Positions 1 to 12,736 of a stretch of DNA of 64,000 bases are shown one piece after another. The DNA comes from Amblyomma americanum (Eukaryota; Arthropoda; Arachnida; Ixodida; Ixodidae). A model generated the notes under the pieces. That model saw nothing but the letters and a program-made list of their open reading frames with translations. It did no database searches and had not been told where the DNA came from. The stretch covers positions 152,279,868-152,343,867 of the forward strand of contig NC_135502.1 of the NCBI RefSeq assembly GCF_052857255.1, read 5' to 3'. A program made the position numbers and the translations under genes. Every line of letters begins with the position of its first letter. Within the stretch, counting starts at the first letter, position 1.

Positions 1-320
1 CAGATCAGCGCATCTACAGCAACGAGCGTCTACACGTGCGGGGATAGAAGCGATATCGTCGGCGTTTATCAACTTCGTCCGGATTACACTGCTGACCACA
101 TGACAGCATGGTTATTTTCTGGCGACCTGGCTCTTCTAGCGACACCACCTTGTAGTCGCGGTGTGACGTCACCTGAGACCACCAATATACAAGAAGCATG
201 TCACCGGTTCGTATTCTGTGGGCACGATGGACGCGGACTGGCAATAACGCTAAAGAGGACCTTGTTCTGCGTTCTGCAGGGGATTTTCCAGATCGGCGCA
301 TCTACAGCAAAGAGCGGCTA

Positions 321-326
321 CACGTG
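321..326. promoter_or_regulatory. CACGTG palindrome, one per satellite monomer (example)
   Basis: CACGTG, the canonical E-box of bHLH and bHLH-PAS factors, occurs in the conserved TACACGTGCGGGGAT segment of most monomers. In this monomer it lies 157 bp after the start of the CRE. Some subtypes have lost it (CACATG, CACGCG or CAGTGC). Confidence 0.35.
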
Positions 327-450
327 CGGGGATAGAAGCGATATAGTCGGCGTTTATCAACTCGTCCGGATTACACTGTTGACCAGATGACAGCATGGTT
401 ATTTTCTGGCGACCTGACTCTTCTAGCGACAATACCTGGAAGTCGCGGTG

Positions 451-480
451 TGACGTCACCTGAGAGCACCACTATAAAAG
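451..480 (+). promoter_or_regulatory. CRE plus TATA-box module, one per satellite monomer (example)
   Basis: TGACGTCA, the palindromic binding site of CREB/ATF bZIP factors, lies at 451-458 and TATAAAAG at 473-480. The same 22-bp step is found in other monomers, for example 1025 to 1047. The CRE is close to invariant across the array; the TATA position varies between TATAAAAG, TATAAAAC, TATAAATG, TATATAAG, TATACAAG and TATGTAAA. The arrangement resembles a core RNA polymerase II promoter. Whether any monomer is transcribed cannot be told from the sequence. Confidence 0.45.
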
Positions 481-2396
481 AAGCACCTCACCGGTTCTTA
501 TTCTGTGGGCACGATGGACGCGGACTGGCAATGACGCCTACGAGGACTTTGTTCTGCGTTCTGCAGGGCAATTTCCTGATCGGCGCATCTACAGCAACGA
601 GCGCCTACACGTGCGGGGATAGAAGCGATATCGTCGGAGTTTATACACTTCGTCCGGATCACACTGTTGACCAGATGACAACATTGTTATTTTCTCGGGA
701 CCTCGCTCTTCTAGCGACACCACCTGGTAGTAGCGGTGTGACGTCATCTGAGACCACCAATATATAAGAAGCACCTCATCGGTTCGTATTCTGTGGGTAC
801 GATGGACGCGGACTGGCAATGACGCTAACGAGGACCTTGTTCTGCGTTATGCAGGGCATTTTCCTGATCGGCGCATCTACAGCAACGAGCGCCTACACAT
901 GCTGGGATAGAAGCGATATCATCGGCGTTTATCAACTTCGTCCGGATTACAGTTGACCAGATGACAGCATGGATATTTTCTGGCGACTTGGCTCTTCTAG
1001 CGGCACCACCTGGTAGTCGCGGTGTGACGTCACCCAAGAACACCACTATAAAACAATCACCTCACCGGTTCGTCTTCTGCGGACACGATGGACGCGGACT
1101 GGCAATGACGCCTACGAGGACCTTGTTCTGCGTTCTGCACTTCATTTTCCAGATCGGCGCATCTACAGCAAAGAGCGCCTACACGTGCGGGGATTGAAGC
1201 GATATCGTCGGCGTTTATCAACTTCGTCCGGATTACACTGTTGACCAGATGACAGCATTGTTATATTCTCGGGACCTGGTTCTTCTAGTGGCACCACCTG
1301 GTAGTCGCTGTGCGACGTCACCTTAGACCACCAATATACAAGAAGCACATCATCGGTTCGTATTCTGTGGGCACGATGGACGCGGACTGGCATAAACGCT
1401 AAAGAGGACCTTGTTCTGCGTTCTGCAGGGCATTTTCCAGATCGGCGTATCTAGAGCAACGAGCGCCTACACGTGCGGGGATAGAAGCGATACCGTCTGC
1501 GTTTATCAACTTCGTCCGTATTGCACTGTTGACCACATGACAGCATGGTTATTTTCTGGCGACCTGGCCCTTCTAGCGACACCACCTGGTAGTCACGGTG
1601 TGACGTCACTTGAGACCACCAATATACAAGAAGCACGTCACCGGTTCGTATTCTGTGGGCACGATGGACGCGGACTGGCAATGACGCTAACGAGGACCTT
1701 GTTCTGCGTTCTGCAGGGCATTTTCCTGATCGGCGCATCTGCTGCAACGAGCGCCTACACATGCTGGGATAGAAGCGATATCGTCGGCGTTTATCAACTT
1801 CGTCCGGATTACAGTTGACCAGATGACAGCATGGTTATTTTCTGGCGACCTGGCACTTCTAGCGACACCACCTGGTAGTCTCGGTGTGACGTCACCTGAG
1901 ACCACCAATATACAAGAAGCACCATACCGGTTTGTCTTCTGTGGACACGATGAACGTGGGCTGGCAATGACGCCTACGAGGACCTTGTTCTGCGTTCTGC
2001 AGGACATTTTCCAGATCAGCGCATCTACAGCAACGAGCGTCTACACGTGCGGGGATAGAAGCGATATCGTCGGCGTTTATCAACTTCGTCCGGATTACAC
2101 TGTTGACCTGATGACAGCTTTGTTATATTCTCGTGACCTGGCTCTTCTAGCGACACTACCTGGTAGTCACGGTGTGACGTCACCTGAGACCACCAATATA
2201 CAAGAAGCACCTCACCGGTTCGTATTCTGTGGGCACGAAGGACGTGGACTGGCAATGACGCCTACAAGGAACTTGTTCTGCGTTCTGCACGGCAATTTTC
2301 TGATCGGCGCATCTCCAGCAACGAGCGCCTACACGTGCAGGGATAGAAGCGATATCGTCGGCGTTTATCAACTTCGCCCGGATTACAGTTGACCAG

Positions 2397-5300
2397 TTGA
2401 CAGCATGGTTATTTTCTGGCGACCTGGCTCTTCTAGCGACACCACCTGGTAGTCGCGGTGTGACGTCACCCAACAACACCACTATAAAACAATCACCTCA
2501 CCGGTTCGTCTTCTGGGGACACGATGGACGCGGACTGGCAGTGACGCCTACGAGGACCTTGTTCTGCGTTCTGCAGGACATTTTCCAGATCAGCGCATCT
2601 ACAGCAACGAGCGTGTACACGTGCGGGGATAGAAGCGATATCGTTGGCGTTTATCAACTGCGTCCGGATTACACTGTTGACGAGATGACAGCATGGTTAT
2701 TTTCTGGCTACCTGACTCTTCTAGCGACAATACCTGGAAGTCGCGGTGTGACGTCACCTGAGAGCACCACTATAAAAGAAGCACCTCACCGGTTCTTATT
2801 CTGTGGGCACGATGGACGCGGACTGGCAATGACGCCTACGAGGACTTTGTTCTGCGTTCTGCAGGGCAATTTCCTGATCGGCGCATCTACAGCAACGAGC
2901 GCCTACACGTGCGGGGATAGAAGCGATATTGTCGGAGTTTATACACTTCGTCCGGATCACACTGTTGACCAGATGACAACATTGTTATTTTCTCGGGACC
3001 TAGCTCTTCTAGCGACACCACCTGGTAGTAGCGGTGTGACGTCATCTGAGACCACCAATATATAAGAAGCACCTCATCGGTTCGTATTATGTGGGTACGA
3101 TGGACGCGGACTGGCAATGACGCTAACGAGGACCTTGTTCTGCGTTATGCAGGGCATTTTCCAGTTCGGCGCATCTACAGCAACGAGCGCCTACACGTGC
3201 GGGGATAGAAGCGATATCATCGGTGTTTATCAACTTCGTCCGGATTACAGTTGACCAGATGACAGCATGGATATTTTCTGGCAACCTGGCTCTTCTAGCG
3301 GCACCACCTGGTAGTCGCGGTGTGACGTCACCCAAGAACACTACTATAAAACAATCACCTCACCGGTTCGTCTTCTGCGGACACGATGGACGCGGACTGG
3401 CAATGACACCTACGAGGACCTTGTTCTGCGTTCTGCAGGGCATTTTCCTGATCGGCGCATCTACAGCAACGACCGCCTACACGTGCGGGGACAGAAGCGA
3501 TATCGTCGGCGTTATCAACTTCGTCCGGATTACACTGTTGACCAGATGACAGCATGGTTATTTTCTGGCGACCTGGCTCTTCTAGCGACACCACCTGGTA
3601 GTCGCGGTGTGACGTCACTTGAGACTACCAATATACAAGAAGCACGTTACCGGTTCGTATTCTGTGGGCACGATGGACGCGGACTGGCAATGACGCCTAT
3701 TAGGACTTTGTTCTGCGTTCTGCATGACATTTTCCAGATCAGCGCATCTACAGCAACGAGCGTCTACACGTGCGGGGATAGAAGCGATATCGTCGGCGTT
3801 TATCAACTTCGTCCGGATTACACTGTTGACCACATGACAGCATGGTTATTTTCTGGCGACCTGGCTCTTCTAGCGACACCACCTTGTAGTCGCGGTGTGA
3901 CGTCACCTGAGACCACTAATATACAAGAAGCATGTCACCGGTTCGTATTCTGTGGGCACGATGGACGCGGACTGGCAATAACGCTAAAGAGGACCTTGTT
4001 CTGCGTACTGCAGGGCTTTTTCCAGATCGGCGTATCTAGAGCAACGAGCGCCTACACGTGCGGGGATAGAAGCGATACCGTCTGCGTTTATCAACTTCGT
4101 CCGTATTGCACTGTTGACCACATGACAGCATGGTTATTTTCTGGCGACCTGGCTCTTCTAGCGACACCACCTGGTAGTCGTGATGTGACGTCACCCAAGA
4201 ACACTACTATAAAAGAAGCACCTCACCGGTTCGTGTTCTGTGGACACGATGGACGCGGACTGGCAATGATGCCTACGAGGACCTTGTTCTGCGTTCTGCA
4301 GGGCATTTTCCAGATCGGCGCATCTCCAGCAACGAGCGCCTACACGTGCAGGGATAGAAGCGATATCGTCGGCGTTTATCAACTTCGCCCGGATTACAGT
4401 TGACCAGATGACAGCATGGTTATTTTCTGGCGACCTGGCTCTTCTAGCGACACCACCTGGTAGTCGCGGTGTGACGTCACCCAACAACACCACTATAAAA
4501 CAATCACCTCACCGGTTCGTCTTCTGGGGACACGATGGACGCCGACTGGCAATGACGCCTACGAGGACCTTGTTCTGCGTTCTGCAGGACATTTTCCAGA
4601 TCAGCGCATTTACAGCAACGAGTGTCAGCACGTGCGGGGATAGAAGCGATATCGTTGGCGTTTATCAACTTCGTCCGGATTACACTGTTGACCAGATGAC
4701 AGCATGGTTATTTTCTGGCTACCTGACTCTTCTAGCGACAATACCTGGAAGTCGCGGTGTGACGTCACCTGTGAGCACCACTATAAAACAAGCACCTCAC
4801 CGGTTCGTATTCTGTGTACACGATGGACGCGGACTGGCAATGACGCCTACGAGGACCTTTTTCTGCGTTCTGCAGGGCAATTTCCTGATCGGCGCATCTC
4901 CAGCAACCAGCGCCTACACGTGCAGGGATAGAAGAGATATCGTCGGCGTTTATCAACTTCGTCCGGATTACAGTGTTGACCAGATGACAGCATTGGTATA
5001 TTCTTGGGACCTGGGCCTTCTAGCGACACCACCTGGTAGTCGCGGTGTGACGTCACTTGAGACCACTAATATACAAGAAGCACGTCACCGGTTCGTATTC
5101 TGTGGGCACGATGGACGCGGACTGGCAATGACACTAACGAGGACCTTGTTCTGCGTTCTGCAGGGCATTTTCCTGATCGGCGCATCTACAGCAACGAGCG
5201 CCTACACATGCTGGGATAGAAGCGATATCGTCGGCGTTTATCAACTTCGCCCGGATTACAGTTGACCAGATGACAGCATGGTTATTTTCTGGCGACCTGG

Positions 5301-8300
5301 CTCTTCTAGCGACACCACCTGGTAGTCGCGGTGTGACGTCACCCAAGAACACCACTATAAAACAATCACCTCACCGGTTCGTCTTCTGCTGACACGATGG
5401 ACGCGGACTGGCAATGAGGCCTACGAGGACCTTTTTCTGCGTTCTGCAGGGCATTTTCCTGATCGGTGCATCTACAGTTACGAGCGCCTACACGTGCGTG
5501 GATAGAAGCGTTATCGTCGGCGTTTATCAACTTCTTCCTGATTACACTGTTGACCAGATGACAGCATGGTTATTTTCTGGCGACCTGGCTCTTCTAGCGA
5601 CACCACCTGGTTGTCGGGATGTGACGTCACCCAAGAACACTACTATAAAAGAAGCACCTCACCGGTTCGTGTTCTGTGGACACGATGGACGCGGACTGGC
5701 AATGATGCCTACGAGGACCTTGTTCTGCGTTCTGCAGGGCATTTTCCAGATCGGCGCATCTACAGCAAAAAGCGGCTACACATGCGGGGATAGAAGCGAT
5801 ATAGTCGGCGTTTATCAACTCGTCCGGATTACACTGTTGACCAGATGACAGCATGGTTATTTTCTGGCGACCTGACTCTTCTAGCGACAATACCTGGAAG
5901 TCGCGCTGTGACGTCACCTGAGAGCACCACTATAAATGAAGCACCTCACCGGTTCGTATTCTGTGGGCACGATGGACGCGGACTGGCAATGACGTCTACG
6001 AGGACCTTGTTCTGCGTTCTGCAGGGCTTTTTTCTGATCAGCACATCTACAGCAACGAGCGCCTACACGTGCGGGGATAGAAGCGATATCGACGGAATTT
6101 ATACTCTTCGTCCGGATCACACTGTAGACCAGATGACAACATTGTTATTTTCTCAGGACCTCGCTCTTCTAGCGACACCACCTTGTGGTCGCGGTGTGAC
6201 GTCACCTGAGACCACCAATATGTAAAAAGCACCTCATGGGTTCGTATTCTGTGGGTACGATGGACGCGGACTGTAAATGACGCTAACGAGGACCTTGTTC
6301 TGCGTTATGCACTTCAATTTCCAGATCGGCGCATCTACAGCAAAGAGTGCCTAAACGTGCGGGGATTCAAGCGTTATCATCGGCGTTTATCAACTTCGTC
6401 CGGATTACACTGTTGACCAGATGACAGCATTGTTATATTCTCAGGACCTGGCTCTTCTGGCGGCACCACCTGGTAGTCGCTGTGCGACGTCACCTAGACC
6501 ACCAATATACAAGAAGCACCTCACCGGTTCGTATTCTGTGGACACGATGGACGTGGACTGGCAATAACGCTAAAGAGGACCTTGTTCTGCGTTCTGCAGG
6601 GCATTTTCCAGATCGGCGTATCTAGAGCAACGAGCGCCTACACGTGCGGGGATAGAAGCGATATCGTCGGCGTTTATCAACTTCGCCCGGATTACTGTTG
6701 ACCACATGACAGCATGGTTATTTTCTGGCGACCTGGCTCTTCTAGCGACACCACCTGGTAGTCGTGATGTGACGTCACCCAAGAACACCACTATAAAACA
6801 ATCACCTCACCGGTTCGTCTTCTGCGGACACGATGGACGCGGACTGGCAATGAGGCCTACGAGGACCTTTTTCTGCGTTCTGCAGGGCATTTTCCTGATC
6901 GGTGCATCTACAGCTACGAGCGCCTACACGTGCGTGGATAGAAGCGTTATCGTCGGCGTTTATCAACTTCTTCCTGATTACACTGTTGACCAGATGACAG
7001 CATGGTTATTTTCTGGCGACCTGGCTCTTCTAGCGACACCACCTGGTTGTCGTGATGTGACGTCACCCAAGAACACTACTATAAAAGAAGCACCTCACCG
7101 GTTCGTGTTCTGTGGACACGATGGACGCGGACTGGCAATGATGCCTACGAGGACCTTGTTCTGCGTTCTGCAGGGCATTTTCCAGATCGGCGCATCTACA
7201 GCAAAAAGCGGCTACACATGCGGGGATAGAAGCGATATAGTCGGCGTTTATCAACTCGTCCGGATTACACTGTTGACCAGATGACAGCATGGTTATTTTC
7301 TGGCGACCTGACTCTTCTAGCGACAATACCTGGAAGTCGCGCTGTGACGTCACCTGAGAGCACCACTATAAATGAAGCACCTCACCGGTTCGTATTCTGT
7401 GGGCACGATGGACGCGGACTGGCAATGACGTCTACGAGGACCTTGTTCTGCGTTCTGCAGGGTTTTTTTCTGATCGGCACATCTACAGCAACGAGCGCCT
7501 ACACGTGCGGGGATAGAAGCGATATCGACGGAACTTATACTCTTCGTCCGGATCACACTGTTGACCAGATGACAACATTGTTATTTTCTCAGGACCTCGC
7601 TCTTCTAGCGACACCACCTTGTAGTCGCGGTGTGACGTCACCTGAGACCACCAATATGTAAAAAGCACCTCATGGGTTCGTATTCTGTGGGTACGATGGA
7701 CGCGGACTGTAAATAACGCTAACGAGGACCTTGTTCTGCGTTATGCACTTCAATTTCCAGATCGGCGCATCTACAGCAAAGAGTGCCTACACGTGCGGGG
7801 ATTCAAGCGTTATCATCGGCGTTTATCAACTTCGTCCGGATTACACTGTTGACCAGATGACAGCATTGTTATATTCTCGGGACCTGGCTCTTCTGGCGGC
7901 ACCACCTGGTAGTCGCGATGTGACGTCACCCAAGAACACCATTATAAAAGAAGCACCTCGCCGGTTTGTATTATGTGGGCAGGATGGACGCGGACTGGCA
8001 AAGACGCCTACGAGGACCTTGTTCTGCGTTCCGCAGGGCATTTTCCAGATCGGCGCATCTACAGCAACGAGCGGCTACACGTGCGGGGAGAGAAGCGATA
8101 TTGTTGGCGTTTATCAACTTCGTCCGGATTACACTGTTGACCAGATGACAGCATGGTTATTTTCTGGCGACCTGACTCTTCTAGCGACAATACCTGGAAG
8201 TCGCGGTGTGAAGTCACCTGAGAGCACAACTATAAAACAAGCACCTCACCAGTTCGTATTCTGTGGGCACGATGGACGGGGACTGGCAATGACGCTAACG

Positions 8301-11300
8301 AGGACCTTGTTCTGCGTTCTGCAGGGCATTTTCCTGATCGGCGCATCTACAGCAACGAGCGCCTACACATGCTGGGATAGAAGCGATATCATCGGCGTTT
8401 ATCAACTTCGTCCGGATTACAGTTGACCAGATGACAGCATGGATATTTTCTGGCGACCTGGCTCTTCTAGCGGCACCACCTGGTAGTCGCGGTGTGACGT
8501 CACCCAAGAACACTACTATGAAACAATCACCTCACCGGTTCGTCTTCTGCGGACACGATGGACGCGGACTGGCAATGACGCCTACGAGGACCTTGTTCTG
8601 CGTTCTGCAGGGCATTTTCCTGATCGGCGCATCTACAGCAACGACCGCCTACACGTGCGGGGACAGAAGCGATATCGTCGGCGTTATCAACTTCGTCCGG
8701 ATTACACTGTTGACCAGATGACAGCATGGTTATTTTCTGGCGACTTGTCTCTTCTAGCGACACCACCTGGTAGTCGCGGTGTGACGTCACTTGAGACTAC
8801 CAATATACAAGAAGCACGTAACCGGTTCGTATTCTGTGGCAACGATGGACGCGGACTGGCAATGACGCCTACGAGGACCTTGTTCCGCGTTCTGCATGAC
8901 ATTTTCCAGATCAGCGCATCTACAGCAACGAGCGTCTACACGTGCGGGGATAGAAGCGATATCGTCGGCGTTTATCAACTTCGTCCGGATTACACTGTTG
9001 ACCACATGACAGCATGGTTATTTTCTGGCGACCTGGCTCTTCTAGCGACACCACCTGGTAGTCGTGGTGTGACGTCACCTGAGACCACCAATATACAAGA
9101 AGCATGTCACCGGTTCGTATTCTGTGGGCACGATGGACGCGGACTGGCAATAACGCTAAAGAGGACCTTGTTCTGCGTTCTGCAGGGCATTTTCCAGATC
9201 GGCGTATCTAGAGCAACGAGCGCCTACACGTGCGGGGATCGAAGCGATACCGTCTGCGTTTATCAACTTCGTCCGTATTGCGCTGTTGACCACATGACAG
9301 CATGGATATTTTCTGGCGACCTGGCTCTTCTAGCCACACCACCTGGTAGTCGTGATGTGACGTCACCCAAGAACACTACTATAAAAGAAGCACCTCACCG
9401 GTTCGTGTTCTGTGGACACGATGGACGCGGACGGCAATGATGCCTACGAGGACCTTGTTCTGCGTTCTGCAGGGCATTTTCCAGATCGGCGCATCTACAG
9501 CATAGAGCGGCTACACGTGCGGGGATAGAAGCGATATAGTCGGCGTCTATCAACTCGTCCGGATTACACTGTTGACCAGATGACAGCATGGTTATTTTCT
9601 GGCGACCTGACTCTTCTAGCGACAATACCTGGAAGTCGCGGTGTGACGTCACCTGAGAGCACCACTATAAAAGAAGCACCTCACCGGTTCTTATTCTGTA
9701 GGCACGATGGACGCGGACTGGCAATGACACCTACGAGGACTTTGTTCTGCGTTCTGCAGGGCAATTTCCTGACCGGCGCATCTACAGCAACGAGCGCCTA
9801 CAGTGCGGGGATAGAAGCGATATCGTCGGAGTTTATACACTTCGTCCGGATCACACTGTTGACCAGATGACAACATTGTTATTTTCTCGGGACCTCGCTC
9901 TTCTAGCGACACCACCTGGTAGTAGCGGTGTGACGTCATCTGAGACCACCGATATATAAGAAGCACCTCATCGGTTCGTATTCTGTGGGTACGATGGACG
10001 CGGACTGGCAATGACGCTAACGAGGACCTTGTTCTGCGTTATGCAGGGCATTTTCCTGATCGGCGCATCTACAGCAACGAGCGCCTACACATGCTGGGAT
10101 AGAAGCGATATCATCGGCGTTTATTAACTTCGTCCGGATTACAGTTGACCAGATGACAGCATGGATATTTTCTGGCGACCTGGCTCTTCTAGCGGCACCA
10201 CCTGGTAGTCGCGGTGTGACGTCACCCAAGAACACCACTATAAAACAATCACCTCACCGGTTCGTCTTCTGCGGACACGATGGACACGGACTGGCAATGA
10301 CGCCTACGAGGACCTTGTTCTGCGTTCTGCAGGGCATTTTCCTGATCGGCGGATCTACAGCAACGACCGCCCACACTTGCGGGGACAGAAGCGATATCGT
10401 CGGCGTTATCAGCTTCGTCCGGATTACACTGTTGACCAGATGACAGCATGGTTATTTTCTGGCGACCTGGCTCTTCTAGCGACACCACCTGGTAGTCGCG
10501 GTGTGACGTCACTTGAGACTACCAATATACAAGAAGCACGTCACCGGTTCGTATTCTGTGGGCACGATGGACGCGGACTGGCAATGACGCCTACGAGGAC
10601 CTTGTTCTGCGTTCTGCATGACATTTTCCAGATCAGCGCATCTACAGCAACGAGCGTCTACACGTGCGGGGATAGAAGCGAAATCGTCGGCGTTTATCAA
10701 CTTCGTCCGGATTACACTGTTGACCACATGACAGCATGGTTATTTTCTGGCGACCTGGCTCTTCTAGCGACCCCACCTGGTAGTCGTGATGTGACGTCAC
10801 CCAAGAACACTACTATAAAAGAAGCACCTCACCGGTTCGTGTTCTGTGGACACCATGGACGCGGACTGCCAATGATGCCTACGAGGACCTTGTTCTGCGT
10901 TCTGCAGGGCATTTTCCAGATCGGCGCATCTACAGCAAAAAGCGGCTACACGTGCGGGGATAGAAGCGATATAGTCGGCGTTTATCAACTCGTCCGGATT
11001 ACACTGTTGACCAGATGACAGCATGGTTATTTTCTGGCGACCTGACTCTTCTAGCGACAATACCTGGAAGTCGCGGTGTGACGTCACCTGAGAGCACCAC
11101 TATAAATGAAGCACCTCACCGGTTCGTATTCTGTGGGCACGATGAACGCGAACTGGCAAAGACGTCTACGAGGACCTTGTTCTGCTTTCTGCAGGGCTTT
11201 TTTCTGAACGGCACATCTACAGCAACGAGCGCCTACACGTGCGGGGATAGAAGTGATATCGTCGGAATTTATACTCTTCGTCCGGATCACACTGTTGACC

Positions 11301-12736
11301 AGATGACAACACTGTTTTTTTCACAGGACCTCGCTCTTCTAGCGACACCACCTTGTAGTCGCGGTGTGACGTCACCTGAGACCACCAATAAGTAAAAAGC
11401 ACCTCATCGGTTCGTATTCTGTGGGTACGATGGACGCGGACTGGCAATGACGCTAACGAGGACCTTGTTCTGCGTTATGCACTTCATTTTCCAGATCGGC
11501 GCATCTACAGCAAAGAGTGCCTACACGTGCGGGGATTGAAGCGATATCATCGGCGTTTATCAACTTCGTCCCGATTACACTGTTGACCAGATGACAGCAT
11601 TGTTATATTCTCGGGACCTGGTTCTTCTAGCGGCACCACCTGGTAGTCGCTGTGCGACGTCGCCTAGACCACCAATATACAAGAAGCACCTCACCGGTTC
11701 GTATTCTGTGGGCACGATGGACGCGGACTGGCAATAACGCTAAAGAGGACCTTGTTCTGCGTTCTGCAGGGCATTTTCCAGATCGGCGTATCTAGAGCAA
11801 CGAGCGCCTACACGTGCGGGGATAGAAGCGATACCGTCTGCGTTTATCAACTTCGTCCGGATTACACTGTGGACCAGATGACAGCATGGTTATTTTCTGG
11901 CGACCTGGCTCTTCTAGCGACACCACCTGGTAGTCGCGGTGTGACGTCACTTGAGACTACCAATATACAAGAAGCACGTTACCGGTTCGTATTCTGTGGG
12001 CACGATGGACGCGGACTGGCAATGACGCCTATTAGGACCTTGTTCTGCGTTCTGCATGACATTTTCCAGATCAGCGCATCTACAGCAACGAGCGTCTACA
12101 CGTGCGGGGATAGAAGCGATATCGTCGGCGTTTATCAACTTCGTCTGGATTACACTGTTGACCACATGACAGCATGGTTATTTTCTGGCGACCTGGCTCT
12201 TCTAGCGACACCACCTGGTAGTCGCGGTGTGACGCCATCTGAGACCACCAATATATAAGAAGCACCTCATCGGTTCGTATTCTGTGGGGATGGTGGACGC
12301 GGACTGGCAATGACGCTAACGAGGACCTTGTTCTGCGTTATGCAGGGCATTTTCCAGCTCGGCGCATCTGCAGCAACGAGCGCCTACACGCGGGGATAGA
12401 AGCGGTATCGTCGGCGTTTATCAACTTCGTCCGGATTACACTGTTGACCATATGACAGCATTGTTATATTCTCGGGACCTGGCTCTTCTAGCGACACCAC
12501 CTGGTAGTCGCGGTGTGACGTCACCTGAGACCACCAATATACAAGAAGCACCTCACCGGTTCGTATTCTATGGGCACGATGGACGCGGACTGGCAATAAC
12601 GCTAAAGAGGACCTTGTTCTGCGTTCTTCAGGGCATTTTCCAGATCGGCCTATCTACAGCAACGAGCGCCTACACGTGCGGGGATAGAAGCGATATCGTC
12701 GGCTTTATCAACTTCGCCCGGATTACAGTTGACCAG
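2397..12736. repeat. Higher-order satellite copy 1 (about 36 monomers)
   Basis: First clearly delimited long-period unit, 10340 bp, 36 monomers at the mean spacing. It holds all major blocks: the 7-monomer block 2397-4407, the duplicated 5-monomer block near 5270-7914, and the run to 12736. From 4408 to about 12736 it matches copy 2 at a constant offset of 8329 bp with only isolated base differences. From 2397 to about 5850 it matches copy 3 at an offset of 18669 bp. Confidence 0.85.
5270..7914. repeat. Tandem duplication of a 5-monomer (1436-bp) block in the satellite
   Basis: The sequence from about 5270 to 6478 is repeated at 6706 to 7914, offset 1436 bp, with few differences. The block holds the variant monomers with TGTCGTGATG or TGTCGGGATG before the CRE, and the type whose frame ends in AATATGTAA. 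The two copies part where one reads TCGCTGTGCGACG (6476) and the other TCGCGATGTGACG (7912). The same duplication is seen in copy 2 (about 13599-16243) and copy 4 (about 32555-35150), but only one version is present in copy 3. Confidence 0.8.

Larger units (their letters stand above)
1..2396. repeat. Leftmost satellite monomers, not collinear with the later blocks
   Basis: About eight monomers of the same satellite. The subtypes seen here (for instance the type with a TATATAAG box at 760-770 and the GAACACCACTATAAAACAATC type at 1038-1058) all recur further right. Their order does not align over a long stretch with any of the higher-order copies beginning at 2397. The region may be the tail of a rearranged copy that starts outside the window. 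Confidence 0.8.

Noticed and set aside
490..505. Possible tRNA B-box (GGTTCG followed by TATTC) in each monomer, suggesting a tRNA-derived SINE
   Set aside because: Only part of the B-box consensus is matched, no A-box lies at the right distance upstream, and there is no poly(A) or simple tail.
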